A DNA stretch of 64,000 nucleotides, from contig LSRX01000519.1 of NCBI GenBank assembly GCA_001939145.1, positions 24,326-88,325 on the forward strand. Reading direction: 5' to 3'. This stretch comes from Symbiodinium microadriaticum. Lineage: Eukaryota > Sar > Dinophyceae > Suessiales > Symbiodiniaceae. The translations under genes and the position numbers were made by a program. Below, piece after piece: positions 45,330-57,390 of this stretch. The notes beneath the pieces were generated by a model. The model saw nothing but the letters and a program-made list of their open reading frames with translations, had not been told where the DNA came from and searched no databases. Position 1 is the stretch's first letter; every line of letters starts with the position of its first letter.

Positions 45330-46430
45330 CTGCGCACGAAGAGCATCATCCGTGTGTTTTTCCTTCTCAGGAACATCTTCCGAAGGGGATCTGTGGGCCT
45401 GCAGAAGATGATCTGTATTCAAACCTTGCAGATGTTCTTAGAGGGGAAGAACTTGAGCGACCTGGTGGAGCTCTGGAAAAGGGAACATCTCAAGTGGACC
45501 GTGGAGGGAAGCCGCAACTTTGTGATGATCTATGGCATGCTTAGCATCCTTTCTGGTATCTATGTGACTCCCTACTTCCTCAAAAACCTCAGTGCCCGCG
45601 GCTTCACATCTGCAACATGGCTTTGAGTCCAGTCCTAGGAGGTTCATCTGTCACTTCACGCAACTGTGATGGTCCAGTCCACCTGTGCTGTCGAAACTGT
45701 CTGCCGACAGTGTCTCTGGTTCTCTGGTCTCTTGCATGGTCGGCTGCGAAGTGCAGTGCAGGCAACAAATCTGCTGAATCTTTTGGGATTCCTGCTACGT
45801 GGTGCCAAAGAGCAATCCTGGATCTTCTTGCTGGCGATCATTCCGATGTTCACGGACGGCATTATATAAGTCGGACTTGAACCGCAAAGGCAAAGGACAA
45901 GGAAAGCCGACAAGCTGAAATCATCTCGGCCGAGGCTTCCAGGCGTCAACGGCGCTAGTGCCACCGCCCTGAAGTCCATCAGTGCCGACCTGGCCACGTC
46001 TGAAGGCTTCGGCAAAGGTTCGGCGCCCATACACCCAAACGAAGCATGTTCTTGGCAAAAGAGTGCAGCTATGCGAAGGTGAGTTCTCCGCCTGGACCAA
46101 CAACCTGCGTGCCTTGGCTGGCGCGGTTGCAACAGTGTCTTGCCTGAACGCTGGGCTGAGTGCCCATTCCAAGTAGACAAGCTTCTGCATACTAATGTTG
46201 GAATCATTGCACGCTTCTTGGAGCTCAGGTGTTCTACGGGAATTATTATTCCTGGTGCAAGCGGACTGGCGCACGGCCTGCAAAGAGCCAGGCAAAGTCT
46301 TGTCTTCTGTCCCTGTCGCTTCTTGCTTCCTTCAGGAAGTCCCGCGGGGACCACCTTTGCCCTCGCGGGCCTCGTCGGAGCAGCGCTCCCGGAGCTCCTC
46401 CTGCGCCTCACAAGGGACAGCACCTCGGAC
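45330..46430 (+). CDS. Major facilitator-type membrane transporter (spliced, partial)
   Basis: Looks like the 12-helix MFS transporter family widespread in dinoflagellates; substrate unknown. Exons join in phase: to 45611, 45762-45801, 45943-46017, 46079-46134, 46229-46268 and 46336 to about 46430. The first carries LVELWKREHLKWTVEGSRNF and the membrane helix VMIYGMLSILSGIYVTPYFL. The joins then give FTSATNLLNLLGFLLRGVNG, an amphipathic loop SADLATSEGFGKGEFSAWTN, NLRALAGAVATVFYGNYYSW and the last helix TTFALAGLVGAALPELLLRL. The charged loop ending FGKGEF, then WTNNLRA, then FYGNYYSW, is the pattern I know from the C-terminal half of these transporters. The introns starting 45612 and 46269 begin GC; the other three begin GT. 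N-terminal exons lie upstream of 45330 and were not found. The end is not fixed. Confidence 0.7.
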
Positions 46431-47044
46431 CTCGGAAGAACGCAGATCGCTTCAAACCAGAAAATCGCTCCGTCTGCTGGGTTTTCTGCCGCGGGTTCTG
46501 CAAGGCGAAATCCAGAGATCGAAGCAAGAATCACCTGCTTAGCTGAGTGCGGGGATCCGTTCTCTACAATCCTCGAGCATCTCCAGCGTGCACATACGCT
46601 CGGCCTGACAAGCCGATCGATGCACGGTGACAAAAGGTGCTTTGGGCACTTTGCATTGGTTTCCGATCCTGCGTTCGCCAGCCCATGCATCGAGCACAGT
46701 TGCCTGGCTGAGGGTCCGCAAATGTTGGAAGTGACATCTTCAGGCTGCAGCTTTCGACAACTGGCTGCAAGCGCTGAGAACCCGGTGTGGCTACTCCAAG
46801 GCAAGATAGTGCCGTACTACCGGGGAGAGACATTGCACCAGCTTGTTCCCGTTTCTGTGCTTGAGAGACAGCTACTGCGCTGCTTTTTTGGCTCAAATTC
46901 AGGTCTTTTTTATTGGGGGAGAGAGCACAGAACGCTTTTTTGTGTGCAACAGCTTCTGCCAACATGCTGATGCGGCTTGACGAAGACTTGGAAACACTGG
47001 GTTAAGCGAATGGATGTTGATCGGTCAGTCTACGGCCCTTCAGG

Positions 47045-50000
47045 ATGCACCAGGAATCGATCTACAACATCATCCCACCAAAACCGGTTGCACAGGCCGG
47101 AGTGAGTTAATGTGTTATGCCCTTTCTCCCCACGTTCGTCAACACATTACAGCAGCCTAAATCTACCTGATCTGCGAGACTTCGATGCTTTCCAGTGACA
47201 GGAGCGCCCGCCGATGTACAAGTCCAAGAGCCTGAGCTGCACGACAGGATCTCACCCTTGCAACCCCATCCTATACAGTTTCGCTGAGCAAAGGCATTCT
47301 TCCGACCTTCCTCCGACGGCTTCCACCTTTGCAGCAAAGGGAACAACTTGTCCAAATGTAAATGCCTCGGCTCTGACACAACAGCCGGCTTCAGCACTTT
47401 TAACACCATCCAGAAGACTGAAGATTAATGCTTCCCGAGGTAGCCAACATTGGTGGTGGACTGGACAAGAAGATCGGCGCTTGGTTTCTGTCAGCTCGCA
47501 AGAACTTCATGCCAGACACATCAGACCTAGGCCAGTTGCGGATAAGTCCCACTCGTCGTTCGGGAAGCCCAAAGGGCACTACTGTCCCTGGGTTGCAAGC
47601 GTAGCGCCTTCGAAGCTTTCGAAAAGGGCTTGGCGTACAGGTGATGATCCAGGAAACTTTTTGAAAAAGAGCGAGAAGACGGGGGGCAAGGCCCCCGATG
47701 GCAGTCCTTGTAAGCACTGCATTGCTTCTGCAATGATGTAGATTTTGGACCTCTCATTCTGGAAGCTGTCAGGTACTCTCATTGAAAGAAATGAAGAAAG
47801 AGCATCCCGAAGCCTTGCTTCCGACGCAGCTGAATCTCGGTCATGTTGTTTGCATTGCAGTGGGCATGCGGGGAGTGTCTCCGGCATCCTGAGGAAAGAG
47901 CAAACACGTGGAGGAGTTCCAAAAGCCTCCGAACAGCCAGTGATGAATCTGGTGACCAGCAAGAACTTCATCGACACTTGCATGCACACAGCATGGTAGG
48001 GCCTGGCCTAGTTGGGCCTACTGTTTGGATGTGCTCTTTGCATGGATCTCGTCCTGTGGTATCAGGTAGCGAATGCCGTGGAGGTGATCCTGGCAGCTCC
48101 GAAGAAGGTGCCAGAGGGCACGAAGGACTCCTGCAAGTTGTGTGACCGGCAGCATGGGCTGGGTTCGCCGAAGCGGAAGAGGTTGTGCTTTCCACAGAGA
48201 TGTGCAGGATTATCTCAAGAAGGAGGATTATGGAAAGGTGCCGAAGTACTTGCAGAACATCAAGCAGGAGTTTAAGTTGCGCAACATCTAAAGTTCGGAG
48301 AAGCGTGGCCAGCATTGCCCCGGCCAGGATATCGAGGCAGAGTATCAATACATCAGGCTGGCTCAGGGCTGTCTCAACTTTATACCGGCCTTCATGACAC
48401 AGACCTGTATCTGAGCTACAGACTTTGGCAAAATCAAACCCAACCATGTCGATCAGGGCCCTGCAGGAGCAGCAGGAGCAGGCGGAGGCCAGGCTTTGTG
48501 TTCGTGGCCGCTGGCACATGCCAGCTCGGGCATTGATGTTCCACCCTTTTCTGGCCGTTGCTGAAACTGAAAAGGTTTCTCTGTATGCGCCATACGCCCT
48601 CGCACCTCATCTCTTGTCAAACCCCAAGAGCCAACAAGACATCATCAAGTGCGCACGCCGGAGGATGGGCCTGTGAGCCAGAGTTGTGCGTATGCTGGCT
48701 GTCTGTGTACGCTCTTTATCCGTGTAATACGTGCTTTCCGTTGGGCGTGTTGTCCAAAGGGCGTCTTCACATGTCTTCATGGTGTGGCCTGTATGCGCAG
48801 TGGCGTCAGCGTTGCTGTCTAAAGCGGCGTGCTCGTGCCCTTGCCGTCTGAATACAGGGTCAACGTTGATTGGCGGCTTGAATCTTTCCAGACCTCAGCA
48901 AAACCAGGATAAACCAGGTGTGCAAAGGCAGGGTTTGCGAGTAGCAACAGGCAGCACTGTGTAAAACGCAGCCCACTCGTTTCGATGCCTGGGCAGCTCA
49001 TAGCAGAGCGTGCACTTTGCGGTTTTCGCGTGTTTCAGGTCTTGCGCGACGTGCAGTTGTGAAATGTTGGGCTAACCCATCGTGTACTTGCGGTTTTTGT
49101 GCATGTGCATTTTTCGCTTGTTTGAGTGTATTGTTGCTTCACTTGTGTGAAGAGTCTCGCACCACGTGCAAATTTGACACGTCGGGTGGTGCTGCTTCAA
49201 ACCTAGCGTGTACTTCTGTTTCCACTCGTTTCAATGCCTGGGCATCTCCCCCTAAAACACAGCGCTCACTTGCAGTTTTCGTGTGTTTCAGTGCACTTTT
49301 GCTTCACTTCGTACCAAGAGTCCAAGAGTCTCGTGCTGCTCTTGATGCGCTGTGCAGCCTTCGATGTGTGTCTTGAGTGCGTGCTTGGCGAAGTCGAGCG
49401 ACTCAAGGGGGAAGGGCTGTTGCCACCGATGTGTGTCTGAAGCTGATGCTTGCGATATCGAGCGTCTACAGGCTACAGGGGGAGTTGATACTTTTCATGT
49501 GCTGTGCTGCCAGCCGCAGTTGTCCAGCCTACATTGGCAATTTTACATTGTTTTCATCGTTCTCCTAGCGTGTGCGCTGAGAACCCTGCAAATGTCACTG
49601 TTATTGACACCGGCCGTTGCAAAGCTTTTCCGCAAAATCGAGCATGTAGTTGGGGTGGTTGTGCTTTTCACCTGCCGGTGGTGGTTCAGGGTGGGGGACT
49701 TGTGGCAGCCTGTCAGCGAGAAACTGAAGGCCTTTGCGATTGTACGGCACAACATCTGGTTGTAGTATGATTGTGTTCGGCACTGTTCGGCATTGCTGCT
49801 TGCCGCTTTCAAGGCCAAATTATGTAAAGCATGCTACCCACAAGGTTGATGCGGCGATGCCCCACGTCAGGTCAGAGTGCTGTCCGCACTACATGCCATA
49901 TTGCAAATGTGAAGCCTGAACACATTCGTTTCCTTATGTATGCCCGATGTGAGTCGGAGTAACCTGTCCGAAGCCAACATGGTTCAGAGGCGAACAGCAA

Positions 50001-51110
50001 ACGCTTCACACCTTCGTGTCGGTCCTGTCGGACGCGACCGGATAGGCAGAAAAAAGGGAGAAGGAAGGACGGCCGGGCGGGGAGGCAGGTGGGCGGTGGA
50101 GTCAAGTCATGCTTTGAAGTTCGCAGGAGGTGGGACAAGGGATCGGGGGTCTCACTGGGGAGGGGATTAAGAGAGGAGAAACGGGGTGTCGTGGGCGAAC
50201 AAATGCACGATGCGTTCACATCACACTTGTGTGTCTGGAGGGTTGCTTGCTTCATCGACAGGACGTTGGAAACTTGCCGTGACACTGCAGGCAAAGGTCG
50301 CCGCATGGAGTACTTAGAATCCAGCAGTATCGCAGAACAACATCTAGCAGCATTATATTAAAATGGCCAACAATGGTATTGGAACGGACATGCGATTGTC
50401 CATTACGAGTAGAAGAAGACTGTCGCGACAGGTAGACGGCAGAGGAGCTTCGAAGTCGAAGAATAATGTCAACCAGTACAACACACAGCACAGCACGAAA
50501 GAAAACGAAGTGGTTGCTTGAAGTAAGTATGTCAATGCACACGCCCGGTGTAACAAGTGCTAATATATGTATGCATGCATATGTAATTATGTAATGTATC
50601 TTGAATTACATGCCCACCGGTGTCTAATTGTAAAACGCGCCATCTCCGCATTTGGTCTTAAGTCAAGTCTCAGTCCCTTGGAGTCGACCACCCTCATTCT
50701 CATTCCGAACAGGCTGAGCGAGTTCGGCCCATGACAGAGGACGAGCGCCAAAGCCTTCTGGAGGGACTGAAAGCCAAGTGGGAGCAGGTCCGCGGCCGGT
50801 TCGCCTTGCAAATCGTCCGAGTCGTCACAAGATGTCATAAGTCATGTTCAGCACGGCCCGAATTCCGATATCCCGTTCTGCGAGCGTCGGGGACGGGAAC
50901 CGTCAGGTGAACACAGCATATCAAGGCGGCACGCACGTGACCAACTTGGTGGGAGCTCCAAGTTTGCCTGTTCAGCGACTATGGATTGTGCTGATGTTTG
51001 TTCAAGCCAACCTCTGCCAGCCTGAGGACACGATGGGTAAGCTGAAGCGGAAGGAGCAACACGAGGCTGAACTGTCCCAGCTCGAAAAGGACATTGCCAC
51101 TCGGACGTGG
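47045..51110 (+). CDS. ENKUR: Enkurin (flagellar Ca-channel/calmodulin adaptor), spliced
   Basis: Enkurin tethers calmodulin and TRPC channels in sperm and is a microtubule inner protein of motile cilia; here it presumably serves the dinoflagellate flagella. The first exon, 47045-47101, reads MHQESIYNIIPPKPVAQAG, the signature N-terminus (ESIYN.IP). It joins at 47202 to ERPPMYKSK. Further pieces are SSFGKPKG (about 47555), DPGNFLKKSEK (about 47645), NAVEVILAAPKKVPEGTK (48066-48125), DYLKKEDYGKVPKYLQNIKQ (48208-48267), DIEAEYQYI (48328-48356), RALQEQQEQAE (48457-48487), AERVRPMTEDERQSLLEGLK then AKWEQ (50713-50787), VNTAYQ (from 50907) and LKRKEQHEAELSQLEKDI (about 51038-51098). This follows the enkurin domain from end to end. 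A 2.2-kb intron (48488-50712) splits the C-terminal domain. Joins in the middle (47230-48065) and after 50925 are unresolved. Intron starts: 2 GT, 2 GA, 2 GC. Confidence 0.9.
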
Positions 51111-52633
51111 TATAGTTCCAAGTGCTGTAGACCTGGACGCCCAGAAGATAGGCCTCGCAATTCAGGAAAAGCTCAGCAAGAGGAGCATCCACATCAATTC
51201 AGAAGCTCACCTGCACTATGAGCCCAGAAAGAATGTGACGGTGTGGACTTGCATGTACCCTTCGTCGGCTCCCTGAGTTCTGCAGGAAGCCTGAGTGCCT
51301 GCACATTTCTCCTCGAAGGAGAAAAGAGTGCAGAGTTCATGTTGCGGTTTCACGTTGTCTCACAGGTCCTACCTCTCCGAGGACTAGGCTTGATCCTAGA
51401 GCTCGAAGATGTATATGCATAGCTAGTACAATAATCGCAAGCAGAAAAGCTGCCATGCCAGTCTCCGTGGCTTCGAAGAAGTCTATGGCAAGGTTGCGGT
51501 ATGTAAGCCGGTGCCGAGGTGCATTTGCTTTCAGCGAGGAGGAAGAAAACTGCTTGTAGCAGCACGCAAGCGACCCGTCACTGATCCTTTGCTGCTTTTT
51601 TCTCCCATCTCTGGTCAGGTTTCCAGGCAGTGCTTGGTGCACACGCGCCATGGTGATGATTGGAGCAAGGCGCCAGGGTGGGTCAAGTTGTGGGCCAGTC
51701 TGATAATACTAAAACGGGGAAGGTCAAACACACCCGGTTTTGTAAAGTTTCAAGCAGCTCCCGTTCGAAGCCGCATTCTGATGCACAGACGTACCGGGAC
51801 GGCAGATGACTGCAGCGTTGCCAACGAAAGTAAACATGCAGGCTAGGATTTTCAGTTGTGTCGTGAAAACGTGCTCATGCGAAACACGGATGGAACTTGC
51901 TGGAGCAAACCTGGACAGGCATTTTCCTATCCACTGTCAGTTACCAGAACCAAGCATTCATGCATGGATGAGTTGCCTGATCTTGATGTGGAGTCTAAAG
52001 TATGTCGAGATGAGACCGTGAAAACTCCAAGGCCACTTTCTGTGCAGGATTCCTTTCACGGTAGGGGTAGGCTGTTCCTGGCCTTCCAAGCGTCGCATGT
52101 CGGATTTTCGAGGAGCCCCCGCTTATCCGGTTATTGAATGACGGTACAACAGTGGCAGATGAGGGCTTTTGGAGCGACCGGCGATCAGAGAACATGTTGC
52201 CTTACCCGTTCTTCAGCAACAGCGTTGGGCAAGCCGGACCAATCCAAGTTTGCATTTCTTGTCTTCCCATCATGCGACATTGTGCACGGCGCGTTCAAAC
52301 GTTCTAGGATCGCAAATGGTCGAGTCCCAGATGAGGGGCAGGGTTGCATTCGGTGTTTCAGCTTTATGCCTCACCTGACTGTGGGTCAAACAGCAGGGGT
52401 GGGGTTTCAGGGAAGGGCCGTGGCTTCGAAACATCCGGGGTCTCAGTTGATTGGAGGAATTCGAGCTCTCAGTTCCCCATGGTTTGTCCTTGTTTGCTTC
52501 TCGGAGACCGCGTCAGGTCTACCTGAAGGGGGCAAAGCTTGGCGAGGCATCGCTCGGCGGCACTCTCGCATCTCTTATATCTTCTGCTATTCGAGAGAGC
52601 CTTTTTTGTGTTCTCTTCACAAAGCGTTGCCAG

Positions 52634-55600
52634 GGCTCCTACGGGGAAGTTTTCCTAGCGCTTCACGCCTCCTTGGGCCAGAGCCCTCAGCAGGACCTGG
52701 AGAGCACATGACAGCACGTTCTGTGTGTTACCATGGTATGTCGCAGTTACTTCAAAGCCGGCCACCCAGAAAGCGACATGAACACAGGAAACGGAGGATT
52801 CCAGGGTCGTGCCGGCGAGGGTGCGGGATGAATGACCCAGAGGGTTACTCAGATGGTGCAAGAGCTGTTGCGGGATGTCGGCAAGGACGCCGAGATGAAT
52901 GCTACACATGCCACGTTCGATTACAACAAGGTCGTGGTGAGACGTGCGCAGACACAATGGGAGTCCAGTGCATGGCCTCTTCTCCACATGACCATCGCGC
53001 GAGTGTGTTCCATGCATGAAGTCCGCAATATAGATCCCCCAAGATAAGGGGAGTACCCAGATTGCTGGTGGAGTTTCGCACAAAGAGAGCAAGCCGAGGC
53101 TTGACCGGAGTTGCCCAAGTCAAACGGTCTGAGTCCACCTTGGAAAGCATAGGTTGCAATGCTTGCAAGATTGATTGTAGGTATGCTGTGGAGTTGCACG
53201 GAGCAGCAGGTCGGTTGTGTGTGTGTGTGTGTGTGAGTGAAAACGCCTGGACATGGCGACCGCTCTGCTTTGCTCTTTCCTGAAGCCGGTCTTTGTGCAG
53301 CGGGACAGAAGGAGTGCGGAGGGGCTCTGTCCAATGAAGCTCCCCTCTGCACTCCAGGAAAACGTATCAAACGTGCCTGCAGGCATCCGCCCTGGATCCC
53401 AGTGGATGCACTTTACTCCTTTCATCTCATTTGGTGTGCCATTCCTTGAGTCTGGCACACCGGGGCAGAACCCTACCCCAACGGATCATTAGTTTTAACA
53501 TGCCATTCCTGGTGTCTGGCATGCTTACTGCTTACGCACCAAGAAATTCATCGGCATCTCATGTCCTGCTCCTCTGTCTTTCCATCGTCTTGTCCTGTCG
53601 GTAGCTCGTCGCAGTCATTCGTGCCGTGCCAAAGAGAGCGCGCGCGCGGGTGTGTGTGCTGTTAACTTCTCGATTTTTCAGAAGCAGGGGAGCATCCCTA
53701 TCACCTGAGCTGGATGCCCAACGAAGAGGGCTCAGGATGATAGCTGATACATGGAGACGTCCGAGTGCGTGCCTGCTACCAGGCAAAGCCGACGGTCAGG
53801 ATCTTCAGGATACCACGGTAAATTTATCATCATCGTTCTCTTCCAGATTATCTTCCTTTCCCTCAAGATCTTATCCAGACTTAGGTTACATTCGACTATA
53901 CGTCGACCTTTAAATCCGTGTGTGTGTGTGTGCGTTGGCACTGGGTCGACTTGTTGCCGAGCTGCGACGGGGCCCGAAACAAAAACGGACAAACAGAACT
54001 TCGCTGTCCTCCGGTCACCCCGTTTTCCTTCTTTGCGCACTGCAATCAGACGGAAATTGGTTGCTACTGCTTTCTTCGCCACTCAGGTGTAGCCCGAGTG
54101 GTGAAATCGGTGTCGCACTCAGCCGTCATCCCATAATTTGCACTGCGCGAGCGCCGTTCCCTCAGTCTCGAAGGGTGCCCAGTGTTCCATTGCCAGGTGC
54201 CAAAGAGCCAGTTGAGTGTGGCGGGCGAGCAGGTTGAGGTTGAGGCATCATGCCACCTGGCATGTGGCTGCAGATGGGAAGTGTGTGTCCAGCATCAGTC
54301 CAACTATGTCGGACCATGTCAAACCTATCACGCATATGCTGGCAGGTCAACATGCTCAAATCCTTGGATCATCCGCACATTGTGCGTGTCTTCGAGGTCC
54401 ATCCCGTAGAAAGTGATGCGCTTCTGCACTGCGCAAAGCGAGGCCTTCGAGAGCGAGGAGAGCCTGCACATCGTGATGGACTATGCGGAGGGTGGCGACC
54501 TGGCCTCTGTGATACGAGAGACGGTGGACACGGAGACGCTGCTCCCACAGCCCTGGGTGCGCGAGGCGGCAGTGCAGATGGCATCAGCGTTGGACTACAT
54601 GCACTCTCGGGGCGTTATCCATTGTGACCTGAAGCCTGGAAACACTATGCTCTTGACTCCTTTCAGCATGGAGGATGCAATGAATGGCTCCCGGCCACAT
54701 GTATTGCTAGTGGACTTTGGCCTAGCAGAGATTTTTGATGAGCAGGTTGCACTAGGTGGACCTGCAACTGTGAAAGGCAGCCCAGCCTACCTCTCACCGG
54801 AAGGGTTTGATGGAAAACTGACACAGAAATCAGACACCTGGGCTTTGGGTGTAATGCTCTACGAGATGCTCGTGGGTGCCAGACCATTCCGAGGGACCAA
54901 CAATATTTTCGTTTTATATTGCCAGGTTGCGAACAATGAGCCCGCCTTTGACAAAGTTCCCGAAGTTCCTCGATCTCTGGTCGTCGCACTGATGGCAAAG
55001 GATCCTCAAGCCCGCATTTCCGCAAGGCAGTGCTTCGACCATGACTGGCTCCGATCGGCCCTCAGCGAGTTGGATGATCAGCTGCAGATGCCGGAGGGAC
55101 TTGGCCGCCCAACAAGCTACTTCTACCGAGCCGTCGGGCACTGAGTGTGGAAGGTGAAGCTAGTGAAGCGCATCGGCTTGCAGGGAATTGTTGCTCAGGT
55201 GACTTTCTGCATGGCTGCGGCCTTGGGCATGAAGGACCTGAGCCGGGACACGCAGCTCTTCGAGAACTTTGACACAGACAAGTCGGGCCAACTGGACACG
55301 GACGAACTGAAAGCGGGCTTGGCCAGGTTGGGACTCCGACAGGAGACAGCTGTTTCAGTGCTCTTTCCCCGCATCATGTTCAGCGCGTGCTTTGTTCATC
55401 TGAATCTTGTTGACCTGGAGGATCCAAGTGGTCTCATGGCAGCTATGGACCTCGACCAGGAATCGCGCATCGGGGCAGGTGAAACTTTCGCGGCTCTCGC
55501 ATCTCAATGCAAGGATGGTCAGATCTCGTACACAGAGTTTCTGGCAGCGACCTTGTGTCTGGACGAGGTGCTGCAGGGTGTCTTTGACAGGAAAATCACA

Positions 55601-56149
55601 GAGCAAGCTGCGCGACCTGTGCTGTCACTGCAGGAGCGAGGGGAGCGCTTGATGAGATACGCGCTCCCTGACTCACTGTCACTGATGCCTCCATGAACGG
55701 GATGTTGAGAGGTTGAAGTCAGAGCGCTTGCAAGGTTCGGCACTTTTGATCTGGACGGTGATGGCTACATTTCCATGCCAGAGCTCAGGCAGCTCCTGTC
55801 AGGCTTGCCGGGAGCATTGCGCATTGATGCACGGAGCAATTTCAGCAGTCTGACGTGAGAGGTGAGGGAGTCCTAGTGGCAGATGTCCTCCCAGACGGAC
55901 AGACAGTTGATGAGGCTTTGTGCTTTGACGCACTCGTTGCTTCAATCAGTATCCACCAGAGAAGTGCTTGTCGTGCAGGTTATGGAAGAGGTTTCCAGTG
56001 GTGAGGGTGAAATTTCGTTCTCAAGATTTCGGTCGGCTCCCCGGCGGTCTGCTCGGAGCGTGACAGTGCGGCATAGTGCACAGCCAGGACATACCTCACC
56101 CGCAGCTACCGGAGTCCTTCACCCAGATTCTCTGCAAGCAGCATGCTGA
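52634..56149 (+). CDS. CDPK: Calcium-dependent protein kinase (kinase + EF-hands), spliced
   Basis: Ser/Thr kinase activated by Ca through its own EF-hands. Exons: 52634-52676 (GSYGEVFLALHASLG, the glycine loop), 54087-54124 (VARVVKSV, ATP lysine), 54197-54244, 54346-54396 (NMLKSLDHPHIVRVFE), then 54443 to about 55140 with HCDLKPGN, DFG, YLSPEGF (in place of APE) and DTWALGVMLYEMLVGARPFR. EF-hand exons follow: DTDKSGQLDTDE; DLDQDGQISYTE, formed by splicing out 55460-55513; DLDGDGYISMPE after 55735; and a degenerate fourth loop ending GEGEISF near 56010. The 1410-bp intron 52677-54086 contains a dispersed repeat. Upstream exons (the N-terminus before the glycine loop) and the join near 55140 are not resolved. 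The introns at 55343 and 55460 start GA and, unusually, leave the frame open if retained. Confidence 0.9.
53218..53242. repeat. (TG)n microsatellite
   Basis: GTGTGTGTGTGTGTGTGAGTG abutting the left end of dispersed repeat copy 2. Confidence 0.9.
53243..53636 (-). repeat. Dispersed repeat, copy 2 (inside kinase intron)
   Basis: Reverse complement of the segment at 24901-25272, about 394 bp. It is slightly longer because of small insertions near 53370-53395 and 53525-53560. Shared blocks include CTGGTGTCTGGCATGCTT, GTGTGCCATTCCTTGAGTC and TCTTTCCATCGTCTTGTCC. A TG repeat abuts its left side, and GCGCGCGCGGGTGTGTGTG follows on the right, so like copy 1 it sits between dinucleotide repeats. It lies in the first recognised intron of the calcium-dependent kinase, antisense to the gene. 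Confidence 0.85.
53919..53936. repeat. Short (TG)n microsatellite
   Basis: GTGTGTGTGTGTGTGCG within the same kinase intron. Confidence 0.85.
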
Positions 56150-57390
56150 TGTCAAGCGACCGCTTGCCATCGTTTGCCATCCAAATCCAAGGTGCCGAGC
56201 GGCCGACGTCAGCGGTTATCCGTGGGCTGGCCATGGCCCCATGACCCTGGTCACCTTCGGCCGAGTGCTACGGAGTCGCCATTCGCAGTAGGTTGACGCC
56301 GGAAGCACCCATACAAGTAGGACCGTAGCTGCCCACAGCCCCACAGTCTGCATCCCCAGCCAATAGAGGCATCCCAATGCAGCTAAGGTCCGAAATCGCA
56401 CAAAAGAGCTAGATGTGGAACAAGGTGGGTCGAGAGCACGCCGGCAGAAAGACAGGGTTGCGCGAGCTCTTTGCCAGGAGATCTTGGCGATATATGTGAC
56501 CAAGAAGATGAGATGGAGCCAGAGGCCAGTCTGCTCCTGGACAGCTTGAAGCCAGACTTCGCACTTTGAAGGATGCTTCCGATCTCATGAACCGCTTGGA
56601 CGAAATCGAAGAGCACGAGGCCACCAGGCATACGAGGCCCTTGGAGGCTGCTTTCTGATCCAAAACAGGAAGAGAATGAGGACTCCTTGCCAGAAGAGGG
56701 ACCTGGGCGCCGCAGCCTTTGGAAAGCTTCGGCTCTCTGCCTACCAATGAATCCAATCACTCGTGTCTGAATGCGTCTGGCCCTTGCGCTTCTCTTTGAA
56801 AAACAGATCATTTGTGCTGCACGGCCTCTTTGCATTCGGGCAAATGCAAGCGGGAGACATCCACCAGCCGGAGCTATGGAGGTGTTGGTACACGACGTCC
56901 GGAAGTGCTTAGATGGTTATCCGATGCTATTTTAGTCACATCCCCTTTCTGCAGGCTTTCAGTTCTGTGCAGGTGGTGCCTTCTTTTGCACGCTCCGCTA
57001 TCCACACGAAATTGGCGGAGGTAGCTACACAGCTTGTCCCTTCCGCCCATCCACCTAGAGATTCGTCCATTCGCTTCGCAACTTGGATGGCTTTGTGTAT
57101 CTTTGTGTCAAACTACGGGGACATGGTAATGGAGCACACTTCGATCGGCGTGGTTACATTCATTTGGATTTCCTCGTTCTTGACTCATCATACGAGTGTT
57201 TGCATGCCGTGGTGAATTTCTGTTGGTTAAGGTGGGCTTCTGCGTGGCCCCACAGGCCGAGCTGTCGCTTGTCGTGTTCACGGACATGTTGCTGACACAC
57301 GGCGCTGCTCCTGAGCTCGGTCTTCTGCGGCTGGCGGCTCAAGAAGGGGAGCTTTGTGTAGAAGCCAAGCAATGCGCGGTTAGCATACGA
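56150..57390. other. Intergenic, no gene recognised
   Basis: Between the kinase and the WW/EF-hand gene. Short frames only. It may hold upstream exons of the next gene. Confidence 0.4.

Noticed and set aside
52832..53047. Plus-strand frame with VTQMVQELLRDVGKDAEMNA as a kinase exon
   Set aside because: It lies inside the kinase intron; the glycine-loop exon joins in phase directly to the ATP-lysine exon without it.
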